Positions 52,401-60,528 are shown, numbered from the stretch's first letter. The stretch is 64,000 nt of DNA from Clostridiales bacterium UBA6114 (GCA_002423435.1 DIWE01000036.1:21574-85573), one strand, 5' to 3'. Made by a program: numbers and translations. Notes: generated from the letters alone by a model not told the origin.

Positions 52401-53469
52401 CTACCACATGCCGACAAAAATTGTGTTTGAGTCCGGAGCGGCTGCCAGACTCGGCACCCTCGATCCCATCGCGGGGAAAAGATGCCTGATGCTGAAATTC
52501 AGGTCCTTTCACAGGGATGATATCGTAAGGAACATAAAAGACAGCGCATCCTTGCTCATCGTTTCGGACAAGTACGAGGAAAATCCGACTTGCCGGCTGA
52601 TCGCCGACATCGCACAAACGCTGGAGAACGAAGGGATCGATACCGTAATCGCAATTGGCGGCGGCAGCGCCATCGACGCGGGCAAGGGCGCGCTCGCCCT
52701 CCTTCACCAAAAAACGGGCAGGGCGCTTCGTCTGGTCGCCGTGCCGACTACGTCGGGCTCGGGCAGCGAGGTCACCCCTTACGCGTTGATTGCGGACAAT
52801 GAGACGGGAGACAAGAAGGACATTTCAAAGTCGGGGCTGGCCGTATTTCCCGATATCGCGCTTTGCGACCCGGAGCTGACGGTTTCCATGCCCGGGCGCG
52901 TGACCGCGAACACCGGGATCGACGCGCTTTCCCACGCGCTTGAAGGGTACTTTACGGATGCGTGCACAGGTATGATGGAGGCGCTTGCGGTCGACGGCAT
53001 CGAAAGAGTCCGCCGATACCTGCCCGATGCGCTTAAAAAACCGGGGGATATCGGGGCGCGTTCCCAGATGATGATGGGGGCGCTTGAGGGCGGCCTTGTT
53101 CTGACCTGCTGCGGCACGGTATTGGTGCACGCGATGGGTTACGCAGTGTCCAAAGAGATGAAAATGCCGCACGGTCTGGCAAACGCCGTTTTCCTCGCGG
53201 CTTTTGTCGAGCGGTTTGCCGGGCGCGGCAGCGAAAGGGCAAAGCGTGTTCTGGATATTTTTGACGGCGGATTCAGGCGGTTTGTGGACGATTCCCTGAA
53301 CGGTGCAAATCTGGTCAAAATGCCGGGGAAGCTGAAGGACGAGTGTGTAAAGCTCGGCATGGCAAAGCTTCGGACCCTGGGCGACCCCTCGACCTGCCTC
53401 CCGAACAGCATCATCCCGCTTGGGGAAGAGGATGTGCATTTTATTGTCGAGGCCTCCTGTGCCGGCTGA
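52375..53469 (+). CDS. Iron-containing alcohol dehydrogenase
   Basis: 364 aa. NAD-binding IGGGSAIDAGKG, VAVPTTSGSGSEVTPYALI, and the metal-binding Asp/His set in DALSHALEGYF, VHAMGYAVS and PHGLANAVFL. The group III family reduces short aldehydes or oxidises hydroxyacids; some members act on 4-hydroxybutyrate, lactaldehyde or propanediol. Last gene of the operon. ATG at 52375 lies inside the kinase gene; the nearest GGAGG is 14 nt upstream, so the start could be at the second Met. Confidence 0.92.
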   Translation: MSMDNLTFNYHMPTKIVFESGAAARLGTLDPIAGKRCLMLKFRSFHRDDIVRNIKDSASLLIVSDKYEENPTCRLIADIAQTLENEGIDTVIAIGGGSAIDAGKGALALLHQKTGRALRLVAVPTTSGSGSEVTPYALIADNETGDKKDISKSGLAVFPDIALCDPELTVSMPGRVTANTGIDALSHALEGYFTDACTGMMEALAVDGIERVRRYLPDALKKPGDIGARSQMMMGALEGGLVLTCCGTVLVHAMGYAVSKEMKMPHGLANAVFLAAFVERFAGRGSERAKRVLDIFDGGFRRFVDDSLNGANLVKMPGKLKDECVKLGMAKLRTLGDPSTCLPNSIIPLGEEDVHFIVEASCAG

Positions 53470-53603
53470 ACGGGCGTGCGCGCCGGGAAGCAGCGACAGC
53501 GGTGTGCGGCACTTTTTGATTGTTCAATGGATCATAAAATAACTTTACAAATTTGAGGTTTATAGTTAAGCTGAACAAATTTGGTTAAAGATTTTATTTA
53601 TTA

Positions 53604-53632
53604 TTGACAAGCCGATATGGAATAAATATAAT
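53604..53632 (+). promoter_or_regulatory. Promoter of the DUF2294 gene
   Basis: TTGACA (53604-53609), 17-nt spacer, TATAAT (53627-53632); perfect boxes. Confidence 0.8.
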
Positions 53633-53692
53633 TAACTCATATATTGTTGCTCATTATAGTTGCTGCGTCGTCCGAAAAAAGGAGAATCGGTT

Positions 53693-54070
53693 ATGCCGGT
53701 TTCGGCAGGTGATTTCAAGCAGGCGATCACAAAAATCTTTAACAGCGTTACCCGGCAGGTCTTCAGCGTCGGGATAAAGAAGTGCGCGGTTGAGATCGGC
53801 GGCAATATGATCACGATTGTTTCGGAAGCCGCCAGGATTCCGATCCTGAAGGTTTTTGACAAGCATTATCCGCTCGAATCCGTCAAAATCAAGGCTTTGA
53901 TTTTGGAGCACCTCAAGGATGAAATCAAAAAAGCGGTTGAGACGGAATTAAAAGTAAAAGTAAAATCGATATTCAAAGATTACGACCCGTCTGAGGAAAC
54001 CTCGGTCACGGTTATAATCCTGGATAAAGATGTTGACGAGTATCTGAAAGATATGTCGGAGCCTGCATAG
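53693..54070 (+). CDS. DUF2294 domain protein
   Basis: 125 aa. GDFKQAITKIFNSVTRQVFSVG, the I-x-x-NMITIVSEAARI stretch, and an acidic C-terminus (VTVIILDKDVDEYLKDM) fit DUF2294, a small family in Firmicutes and cyanobacteria with no firm function. No signal or membrane segment. GGAGA lies 7 nt before the ATG. Monocistronic, with its own consensus promoter and a terminator. Confidence 0.82.
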   Translation: MPVSAGDFKQAITKIFNSVTRQVFSVGIKKCAVEIGGNMITIVSEAARIPILKVFDKHYPLESVKIKALILEHLKDEIKKAVETELKVKVKSIFKDYDPSEETSVTVIILDKDVDEYLKDMSEPA

Positions 54071-54092
54071 CTTTTGCATGAGCCGTACAATC

Positions 54093-54150
54093 GTCGGATT
54101 AACTTATATGACGGAGAGCTGCCGTCTTATAAATTAGTCCGACTTTTTTT
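54093..54150 (+). terminator. Terminator after the DUF2294 gene
   Basis: GTCGGA (54093-54098) pairs with TCCGAC (54138-54143) outside an imperfect inner stem (GACGG/CCGTC), then seven T. Confidence 0.7.
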
Positions 54151-54414
54151 ATTTTCGGATTGGATGCGAATCTTTGTATAAGCTGTCGAATATGAATGAT
54201 TATAATTATGATCCTGCAAAACATATCGGTTTTAACACTCAAGAATCTATAGGAATAAATTTTGCTGTATTTCTGACGATTATTATGATTAAGCGAATAA
54301 AACTGGATATCATAGCCGTAATTTAAAGATATTATTATACTAACGATAGAAAGATTGGCAGCGACCCGTTCTTATAAAAATGCAATTTCATTTCATAAAT
54401 ATATCAAATAACAC
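54151..54414. other. AT-rich stretch, nothing called
   Basis: A 44-codon frame at 54191-54325 has no ribosome site and is not called. No repeat or known RNA is seen before the promoter at 54415. Confidence 0.5.
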
Positions 54415-54442
54415 TTGACAAAATAAATCTTGATGCTATAAT
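54415..54442 (+). promoter_or_regulatory. Consensus promoter of the NitT/TauT-type ABC operon
   Basis: TTGACA (54415-54420), 16-nt spacer, TATAAT (54437-54442). It implies a transcript start near 54449 and a 5-prime leader of about 330 nt. Confidence 0.8.
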
Positions 54443-54485
54443 AGGCACATAAGAAACAAAACGAAGGCGAATAAAAAAAGCAATG

Positions 54486-54520
54486 GCGCTTTAGGCATTC
54501 AGGCTTAAAGCGCTTTTTTT
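54486..54520 (+). terminator. Leader hairpin 1 (terminator-like)
   Basis: GCGCTTTAGGC (54486-54496) pairs with GCTTAAAGCGC (54503-54513) around a six-base loop ATTCAG, then T7. Confidence 0.8.
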
Positions 54521-54555
54521 ATGGACGCATCGTTTTCATATCGGATTTTGTGAGC

Positions 54556-54593
54556 AACGGCGCTTTAAGCAGGAATGCTTAAAGCGCCGTTTT
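54556..54593 (+). terminator. Leader hairpin 2 (terminator-like)
   Basis: A 16-bp perfect stem (54556-54571 with 54576-54591; core GGCGCTTTAAGC) closes on a GGAA loop, followed by a short T-run. Confidence 0.8.
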
Positions 54594-54615
54594 CAAAACA
54601 AAAGGCTTGGCAATG

Positions 54616-54653
54616 GCGCTTTAGATAAACCTGTTCTAAGCGCTTTGTTTTTT
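54616..54653 (+). terminator. Leader hairpin 3 (terminator-like)
   Basis: GCGCTT-AGA pairs with TCTAAGCGC (one bulge), followed by TTTGTTTTTT. Confidence 0.7.
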
Positions 54654-54673
54654 ACGGGACTTTCGAGGGGTGA

Positions 54674-54772
54674 GCATGATGGGAAATAAGGCCTTCCCGC
54701 AAGGGCCGGAGAAGCTGAAACGCCAATATCGGGTCCGTCCGGCAAAACTGCGGACCAGTATCATTGAGAGGG
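54674..54772 (+). ncRNA. Candidate structured leader RNA (three-way junction), class not recognised
   Basis: ATGAT near 54677 can pair with ATCAT near 54770. They enclose GGCC-TTCCCGCAA-GGGCC (about 54700-54717) and GGTCCG/CGGACC (about 54732-54756). The conserved cores of TPP, guanidine, cobalamin and glycine riboswitches were looked for by eye and not found. It ends 7-8 nt before the GAGAGGGTG ribosome region of the ABC gene. Confidence 0.4.
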
Positions 54773-54779
54773 TGATAAA

Positions 54780-55565
54780 ATGACCGGCAATTCGACGATC
54801 AGAATCAAAAATGTCAGCAAGACCTTCCGGAAAAACGGAAAAAACTTCTGTGCGATGCGCGAGACCAGCATGACCATCGAGGGGGGCAAATTCGCATGCA
54901 TCATCGGCCCGAGCGGATGCGGAAAATCAACCCTGTTTAACATTATAGCGGGTTTGCTGCCCCCGTCGTCCGGCGACATCCTTGTCGGCGGCGAAAGCAT
55001 CATCGGCAAAACGGGGCATGTCGGATATATGCTCCAGAAAGACATGCTGTTGCCGTGGAGGACGATTCTCGACAACATCGTTCTCGGCATGGAGATCAAG
55101 GGGGTCCCCAAAAAGGAGGCGGCCGAAAAGGCGCTCCCCCTTATGGAGAAATACGGGCTCAAGGGCTTTGACGGAAACTACCCGCATGAGCTCTCCGGCG
55201 GCATGCGGCAGAGGGCCGCGCTTTTGAGAACGCTGCTTTACGACAGGGAAATCATCCTGCTCGACGAACCCTTCGGCGCCCTCGACGCGCAGACGAGGCT
55301 CAAAATGCAGAACTGGCTTTTGCAGATCTGGAGCGACTTCCATAAGACCGTGCTTTTCGTTACGCACGATATCGACGAGGCGATCTACCTGTCCGATGAA
55401 ATCTATGTGTTTTCGACCAGCCCCGGATATGTAAAAGAAATGATTTCCGTCAATATGGAGCGCCCCAGGCAGACATCGGATATGGTGTCGGAGAACTTTC
55501 AGGAGTTAAAACAGTATCTTCTTGAGCTTTTGGCCGTTTCATCGCCCAAGCTGAGAGCCGATTAA
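54780..55565 (+). CDS. ABC transporter ATP-binding protein, NitT/TauT family
   Basis: 261 aa. Walker A GPSGCGKST, Q-loop MLQKDMLLPW (the LLPW is typical of SsuB/TauB/NrtD-like ATPases), signature LSGGMRQRAALLRTL, Walker B IILLDEPFGALDA, H-loop VTHDIDEAI. Family members import nitrate, taurine, sulfonates, pyrimidine precursors or ureides. GAGAGGGTG precedes the start codon, itself an ATG at 54780 after a run of A. Confidence 0.92.
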   Translation: MTGNSTIRIKNVSKTFRKNGKNFCAMRETSMTIEGGKFACIIGPSGCGKSTLFNIIAGLLPPSSGDILVGGESIIGKTGHVGYMLQKDMLLPWRTILDNIVLGMEIKGVPKKEAAEKALPLMEKYGLKGFDGNYPHELSGGMRQRAALLRTLLYDREIILLDEPFGALDAQTRLKMQNWLLQIWSDFHKTVLFVTHDIDEAIYLSDEIYVFSTSPGYVKEMISVNMERPRQTSDMVSENFQELKQYLLELLAVSSPKLRAD

Positions 55566-55579
55566 AAGGAGGAATCAAA

Positions 55580-56434
55580 ATGGCCGCATATCAGAGCATT
55601 GTTCTCGAACCGGTTGCAGCGAAAGAACAAAAGATTGCCATTGTCGACGAAGCGGTTATTGAAAAGAAAAAAAGCCGCAGAATCCTCACGGGCAGAATGA
55701 TTGTCGGGATCCTGATCCTTTTTTGCTGGGAGTTCTTTACGCGGGTCGGGCTGCTGGACTCGTACTTCTGGAGCAGCCCGGCGCTGATCGCGAAAACGGC
55801 GTATATCCAGTTTGCTCAGAAGAACATGCTGTATGAGATCGCCTTTACCTCCGGGTCTACCATACTCGGCTTTATAACCGGGACGCTGTTCGGCGCGATT
55901 CTGGGCATGTCGTTCTGGTGGTCCAGGGTATACGCGGGGGTGAGCGAACCTTACCTGATCATCTTAAACGCGCTGCCGAAGCTCGCCCTCGCGCCGATTC
56001 TGGTGATCATGTTCGGCATCGGCTTTCCCTCGAAAGTGATCCTGTCCTTCCTGATGACGGTGATTACCTGCGCGATCGCCACCTTCGGCGGGGTAAAAAG
56101 CGTGGACAGCTCGATGGAAACGCTTCTCTACTCGCTCGGCGCAAACCGTTTTCAGGTGTTTACCAAGGTCGTCATCCCGTCGACCATGCCCTGGATCGTG
56201 AGCTGCCTGAGAATCAACATCTCGCTTGCCCTGGCGGGCGCGATCGTCGGCGAGTTTATCTCGTCCCAGCACGGCATCGGCAGAATGATCAGCTACGCGG
56301 GGACCATCCTCGACACAAATCTGGTCTGGGTCGGCGTCGTCATCCTGTCCATTCTGTCCATGGTGATGTACGGGAGCGTGCTTTTGCTGGAAAAATGGCT
56401 TACGAAGCACTCCGCGGTGCTCGGCAACAAGTAA
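55580..56434 (+). CDS. ABC transporter permease, NitT/TauT family
   Basis: 284 aa with six helices. The contact loop reads ETLLYSLGANRFQVFTKVVIPSTMPWIVSCLRINISLALAGAIVGEF, diagnostic of the SsuC/TauC family. The cytoplasmic N-terminus (1-35) is charged. AAAGGAGG lies before the ATG; 14 bp after the ATPase gene. Confidence 0.92.
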   Translation: MAAYQSIVLEPVAAKEQKIAIVDEAVIEKKKSRRILTGRMIVGILILFCWEFFTRVGLLDSYFWSSPALIAKTAYIQFAQKNMLYEIAFTSGSTILGFITGTLFGAILGMSFWWSRVYAGVSEPYLIILNALPKLALAPILVIMFGIGFPSKVILSFLMTVITCAIATFGGVKSVDSSMETLLYSLGANRFQVFTKVVIPSTMPWIVSCLRINISLALAGAIVGEFISSQHGIGRMISYAGTILDTNLVWVGVVILSILSMVMYGSVLLLEKWLTKHSAVLGNK

Positions 56435-56464
56435 TGCGAATTTATATATTAAGGAGTAATGATT

Positions 56465-57538
56465 ATGAAAAAGAGTCTGTTTAAGAGGGCGGCGGCCGCA
56501 CTGCTGAGCGTGTCGATGCTTTCGGTTTTCTCGGCGTGCGGCGATAAAGCCGCGCCCGGCCCATCGTCGGCCGGGACCACCGGCGGCACGGCGGGTGCGG
56601 GCGCCGGGGAGCTTAAAAAGCTGGTGATCGCCGAGCCCGTGCACATGATCGGATACCTTCCCCTTTATATCGCCCAGTCGGAAGGGTACTTCGCGGAGGA
56701 AGGCCTGGACATCGAAGTCGTGCAGGCCTCGGGCGGCGCCCATGTGACGGCCGTCATCAGCGGCGACGCCTGGGGCAACATCGGGGGCCCTGAATCGAAC
56801 GCCTATGCCGACGCGGGCGGAAACAGCCCCGAGCCGCTCGTCTCCTTCTGCAACTGTGTAAACCGCGCGAATGTATATCTGTCCGCTGTCGCGGGAACCT
56901 CACCCTCCGGCACGAGCGACGCTGAGCTTTCAGCGTTCTTAAAGGGCAAAAGAATCATCGCCGGACGCTTCGGCGGCACCCCGAACCTTTTGGTCCGGTA
57001 TCTGCTCATTAGCCTTGGCCTCGACCCGGACAAGGATGTGACGATGGTGGAGCCGTCGGACACCTCGACGATCCTCGCGCTTGTAAAGCAGGGACAGGCC
57101 GACATCGCAAACCCGACCGAGCCGATGATTACCCAGGGAATATCCGACGGCACGTGGGACGAGCCTTTCTATAAATTCCATGACCTCGGCGATTTTGCCT
57201 ATTCCGTCTTGAGCACCAGAAAATCGACCATTGAAAAAGACCCGGAAACGGTGCAGGCCTTTACAAACGCGATCGTCAAAGCCTTGAAAGCGGTGGCGGA
57301 GGACCCCGAATTTGCCTTCCAGTGCGCAAAGAAGGAATTCCCGACAATGTCCGACGAGGACCTGAAGGTATCGCTCGACAGGGCGTATGAGGACAAGTAT
57401 TGGAGCCCCGACGGCTTTATCACGCCGGAAGCACTCGACAGGGATATGGACGTCATTATCAAGGCGGGCGTGTTCAGCGGCACCTATACTTACGACGATA
57501 TGATCGACATGACCTTTGTCGAAAAGGCCAACGGCTGA
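56465..57538 (+). CDS. ABC transporter substrate-binding lipoprotein, NMT1/THI5-like
   Basis: 357 aa from ATG 56465 (AAGGAG 8 nt upstream; the ATG at 56459 is too close). Lipoprotein signal ending VFSACGD, then a Gly/Ala/Thr linker. Family segments: LVIAEPVHMIGYLPLYIAQSEGYFAEEGLDIEVV, GAHVTAVISGDAWGNIG, LKGKRIIAGRFGGTPNLLVRYLLISLGLDPDKDV, LVKQGQADIANPTEPM. The ligand cannot be named, but the amidohydrolase downstream suggests a nitrogen-rich compound. Confidence 0.9.
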   Translation: MKKSLFKRAAAALLSVSMLSVFSACGDKAAPGPSSAGTTGGTAGAGAGELKKLVIAEPVHMIGYLPLYIAQSEGYFAEEGLDIEVVQASGGAHVTAVISGDAWGNIGGPESNAYADAGGNSPEPLVSFCNCVNRANVYLSAVAGTSPSGTSDAELSAFLKGKRIIAGRFGGTPNLLVRYLLISLGLDPDKDVTMVEPSDTSTILALVKQGQADIANPTEPMITQGISDGTWDEPFYKFHDLGDFAYSVLSTRKSTIEKDPETVQAFTNAIVKALKAVAEDPEFAFQCAKKEFPTMSDEDLKVSLDRAYEDKYWSPDGFITPEALDRDMDVIIKAGVFSGTYTYDDMIDMTFVEKANG

Positions 57539-57555
57539 TCTGCCTTCATTAAAAT

Positions 57556-57589
57556 CCGTACCGCGGCCGCGTTCACGGCCGCGGTACGG
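57556..57589 (+). terminator. Intercistronic GC-rich hairpin after the binding-protein gene
   Basis: CCGTACCGCGGCCG (57556-57569) and CGGCCGCGGTACGG (57576-57589) form a 14-bp perfect stem with six-base loop CGTTCA. No T-run. Confidence 0.6.
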
Positions 57590-57613
57590 GATGAAATCAA
57601 AAGGAGAGAATCA

Positions 57614-58255
57614 ATGATGAACGAAACCGAGAAAGTAAAAAAGCTTCTGGACACGAAATGCGCGGTGATCGTTGTCGACGTGCAGAACGATTTTTGCCAT
57701 GAGAAGGGGGCGTGCGCGTTAAGGGGCAGCGACGTGTCCGGTGTCAAAAAAATGATTCCAAACCTCCGGCTGCTGCTGGACGCGGCCCATAAAAATGAGA
57801 TCCCCGTCATTTATATCCAGACCATCCACACGGTTGAGACCGATTCAGACGCGTGGGCGGGCAGGTCCGGGGGCAATTCGGCCAAGGTTTGCAGAGCGGG
57901 TTCATGGGGGATCGAGTTCTATGAGGTTTCGCCCGCCGAGGGCGACATCATCGTCAACAAGCATCGGTACAGCGCCTTTATCAACACGAGGCTTGACTCG
58001 GTTTTAAGGACGCTAAAGGTTGAGACCCTGCTGATGACGGGCGTCGCGACCAACGTGTGCGTCGAGTCGACCGCCCGCGACGGCTATATGATGGATTACA
58101 ACATTCTGTTTGTATCCGACTGCTGCGCGTCGTTCTCAAAAGAGGCGCACGCGATGACGCTCCAGAATATCGACAAGCACTTCGGCGTCGTTTCGGACAG
58201 CGGGGAAATCACCTCGCTTCTTGGAGGCAAAGACAAAATGCCGATCGCGATCTGA
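57614..58255 (+). CDS. Cysteine hydrolase, isochorismatase family (RutB/biuret-hydrolase-like)
   Basis: 213 aa. Catalytic triad in family positions: Asp in IVVDVQNDFCHE, Lys in IIVNKHRYSAF, Cys in GVATNVCVESTARDG. The T-N-V-C-V-E-S-T-A-R-D stretch is typical of amidases such as ureidoacrylate amidohydrolase and biuret hydrolase, rather than of true isochorismatases or nicotinamidases. GGAGAG precedes the two ATGs at 57614/57617. Together with the importer it suggests uptake and hydrolysis of a ureide-like nitrogen source; inference from context. Confidence 0.88.
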   Translation: MMNETEKVKKLLDTKCAVIVVDVQNDFCHEKGACALRGSDVSGVKKMIPNLRLLLDAAHKNEIPVIYIQTIHTVETDSDAWAGRSGGNSAKVCRAGSWGIEFYEVSPAEGDIIVNKHRYSAFINTRLDSVLRTLKVETLLMTGVATNVCVESTARDGYMMDYNILFVSDCCASFSKEAHAMTLQNIDKHFGVVSDSGEITSLLGGKDKMPIAI

Positions 58256-58267
58256 GCTTTCGCCGAT

Positions 58268-58331
58268 GGCGGTTCCGGCGGATATGAGCCGGGGCCCTGT
58301 CCCCAAAACCGGCCGGTCCGCCGGAACCGCC
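58268..58331 (+). repeat. Intercistronic 15-bp hairpin after the hydrolase gene
   Basis: GGCGGTTCCGGCGGA (58268-58282) pairs exactly with 58317-58331; an inner CCGG/CCGG pairing is possible. It may set apart expression of the MFS gene. Confidence 0.55.
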
Positions 58332-58401
58332 GTCGAAGCACTTCGCGTTTAAGCGGGGCTTGAAATGTTTCATGTGCCGCCCCGCGAAAAAGGGTTTTCA
58401 C

Positions 58402-59910
58402 TTGACACCGGAAAGCAGTGATGAGGTGGATTATCAGAAATCCGAACATACAATTGAAAATGAAAAGCCGTTAAAAAACAGATGGGTCATTCTATACCTG
58501 ATGGTGATGTGCCCGTTTGTGTCGACGCTCAACAGCAGTATCACCAATGTGGGGCTGCCGGTTATAAGCGACAGTCTGCAGGTTTCGACCAGCGCGGTCA
58601 ACTGGATCGTCACCGCCTACCTGATCGTCACGTCGTCGACCATCCTGTTTTTCGGCAGGCTCGGCGACATGATCGGGAACACAAGGGTTCTTCAGGGCGG
58701 TATGCTCACCTTTACGATAGGCTCGCTGCTTTGCGGGCTTTCCCCGAACTTCGGGCTCCTGATCGCGGCGAGAATCCTCCAGGCGGTGGGGTCGGGCGCC
58801 GTTATGGCGAACAACCACGGAATTATCACGAGAACCTTCCCGAAGAATGAGCGCGGGCGGGCGCTTGGAATAAACGGCGCGTTTGTCGCCCTTGGCACAA
58901 TGACGGGGCCGTCGATCGGCGGACTGATCCTGACCTTTGCGGACTGGAAATACCTGTTTTTGATAAACGTTCCGGTCGGCGGGCTGATTTTTCTGCTGCA
59001 GCAAAGATTTCTCCCCAAAGAAGAGCGCAAAAAGCCGGGGGTCATGGATTATCCGGGGGCGGTTTTGTTCTTTTCTTTTATCGCGGCTCTGTTTGCCGCG
59101 CTGCAGCAGGTTCAGGCGCTGGGAATCTCCCATCCGTTTGTCGTGATCTGCCTCGTTGTCTCGGCGATTTCCTTCATTTTCTTCTTAAGGCGGCAGCTCC
59201 GGTATCGGTTCCGGCTGCTCGATCTGTCGATTTTCAAAAACAAATGGTTCTCGATAAGCCTGTTCTGCGCGTTTACGTCATATCTCGCGATACAGTCGGC
59301 GAATCTGGTTCTCCCGTTTTATCTCCAGGACGTATTGTTCTTTTCGCCCGGGCTTTCGGGACTTTACATGACGATTTACCCGCTGGTGCTTATGATGGTA
59401 TCCCCTGTAAGCGGATACCTCTCGGACAGGATCGGCGCGGAGTCGATAACGCTGGCCGGGATCATCCTGACAGGAGGCGGCCTGTTTTTGATCTCGACGC
59501 TTGACGACAAGTCGCCGAATCTCCTGCTCATCCTGTTCATATCGATTATGGCGGTGGGCAACGGCATGTTCCAGTCGCCCAACAACTCGCTCGTCATGTC
59601 GAGCGTCCCCGGAAATATCGTCGGGGTGGGCGGCAGCATCAACGCCCTGGTCCGGAACATCGGGCAGAATTTCGGCGTGGTGCTCGCGACGCTCCTGCTG
59701 TATAACGGGATCAGCGCGACGCTCGGATATCATGTGACGGATTATGCGCCGGGAAACCCGGAGGCATTTGCAAACGGGATGCGCATCACCTTCCAGGCGG
59801 TCGGCGCCATCTGCCTTGCGGGAGCGGTTTTGACGGCGCTGCGGCTGATCGGATTTAAGCATGAAAAAAAACGGAGCGTGGAATTTGCGGCCGCGCCCGA
59901 AAAATCGTAA
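58402..59910 (+). CDS. MFS transporter, DHA2 (EmrB/QacA) family
   Basis: About 502 aa with 14 predicted helices. DHA2 marks: LNSSITNVGLPVISDSLQVS, NWIVTAYLIVTSSTILFFGRLGD, RILQAVGSGAVMANNHGIITRTFP, GRALGINGAFVALGTMTGPSIGGLI (motif C). It exports drugs or metabolites by proton antiport. I prefer TTG 58402 (AAAAGGG 7 nt upstream); the frame opens at TTG 58360. It may expel the product of the preceding hydrolase or be unrelated; a strong hairpin separates them. Confidence 0.9.
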   Translation: MTPESSDEVDYQKSEHTIENEKPLKNRWVILYLMVMCPFVSTLNSSITNVGLPVISDSLQVSTSAVNWIVTAYLIVTSSTILFFGRLGDMIGNTRVLQGGMLTFTIGSLLCGLSPNFGLLIAARILQAVGSGAVMANNHGIITRTFPKNERGRALGINGAFVALGTMTGPSIGGLILTFADWKYLFLINVPVGGLIFLLQQRFLPKEERKKPGVMDYPGAVLFFSFIAALFAALQQVQALGISHPFVVICLVVSAISFIFFLRRQLRYRFRLLDLSIFKNKWFSISLFCAFTSYLAIQSANLVLPFYLQDVLFFSPGLSGLYMTIYPLVLMMVSPVSGYLSDRIGAESITLAGIILTGGGLFLISTLDDKSPNLLLILFISIMAVGNGMFQSPNNSLVMSSVPGNIVGVGGSINALVRNIGQNFGVVLATLLLYNGISATLGYHVTDYAPGNPEAFANGMRITFQAVGAICLAGAVLTALRLIGFKHEKKRSVEFAAAPEKS

Positions 59911-60036
59911 ACGGCGTGCGACGGTCTTCACGCTTTCATCAAGGCGCTTCTTTACCGCGCGGGTTTTTGCGTTCAAACCGGGGGTTTCGACCGAGCGGAA
60001 AGCCGTCGGGAATTTACTGAAAAGGAGAGTTCCGCA

Positions 60037-60456
60037 ATGGAAAAGAATTATAGCAGGTCGGGGTTTGTCGCGCTTTTGGAGTATCTGCCCCCGGAGAAAT
60101 TTCGCCTGATCCCGAAAAGCGTTCTCGATAAGCCCCACGGCAGAACCGAAATACTGGTCCAGATCGACATATACCTGCGCGACGAGGAAATCGACACGGT
60201 GCTTGAGGGGAAAAAGATGGCCGAGGTTTACGAGACGCTTTACGGCTATATCAAAGACAACGACAAAATAACGGAGGTTTTTTCCGGAATCCCCACATTA
60301 GACGACAAAAACAAAAAGATCCGCCTTCGGGACGCAAAGGACAGATTCCTGCTGATCTTTGAAGACGGCTCGGGGTACAACGAGATCACCTGCTTTGTTA
60401 TAAAACCGGAAGTGGAAGAGCTCCTGGACAGCTGCTTAAAGCCGAACCCGCTGTAA
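60037..60456 (+). CDS. Protein of unknown function (139 aa)
   Basis: Soluble and charged, with no signal or helix pair. Segments: GFVALLEYLPPEKFRLIPKSVLD, TEILVQIDIYLRDEEIDTVLEG, KDRFLLIFEDGSGYNEITCFVIK. An alternating strand/helix pattern suggests a small alpha/beta fold. No family recognised. AAGGAG lies 10 nt before the ATG. It is 126 bp after the MFS gene and convergent with the Cys-rich peptide gene. Confidence 0.7.
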   Translation: MEKNYSRSGFVALLEYLPPEKFRLIPKSVLDKPHGRTEILVQIDIYLRDEEIDTVLEGKKMAEVYETLYGYIKDNDKITEVFSGIPTLDDKNKKIRLRDAKDRFLLIFEDGSGYNEITCFVIKPEVEELLDSCLKPNPL

Positions 60457-60491
60457 TCGGGGGTTTCGTGGAACAGATAGTGCAATAAAAA

Positions 60492-60518
60492 AAGGCTTGC
60501 CGGATAAGGGCAAGCCTT
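60492..60518 (-). terminator. Terminator of the Cys-rich peptide gene
   Basis: AAGGCTTGCC/GGCAAGCCTT, 7-nt loop. On the minus strand it is followed by seven T, so it ends the leftward transcript. Confidence 0.8.
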
Positions 60519-60528
60519 CAAGTATCAA

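Noticed and set aside
41766..53469. tRNA-anchored genomic island starting at tRNA-Val
   Set aside because: No integrase and no second copy of the tRNA 3-prime end was found in the window; base composition of the operon matches the chromosome.
54191..54325. 44-codon frame with one hydrophobic segment
   Set aside because: No ribosome site or promoter; lies in an AT-rich gap after a terminator.
54486..54653. CRISPR or simple tandem repeat
   Set aside because: Only three imperfect units of unequal spacing, each followed by T-runs; better read as terminators.
54654..54779. TPP, guanidine or glycine riboswitch
   Set aside because: Conserved core sequences of these classes are not present by eye; left as an unclassified structure.
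59278..60138. 286-codon minus-strand frame
   Set aside because: Antisense to the MFS gene; low-complexity composition.
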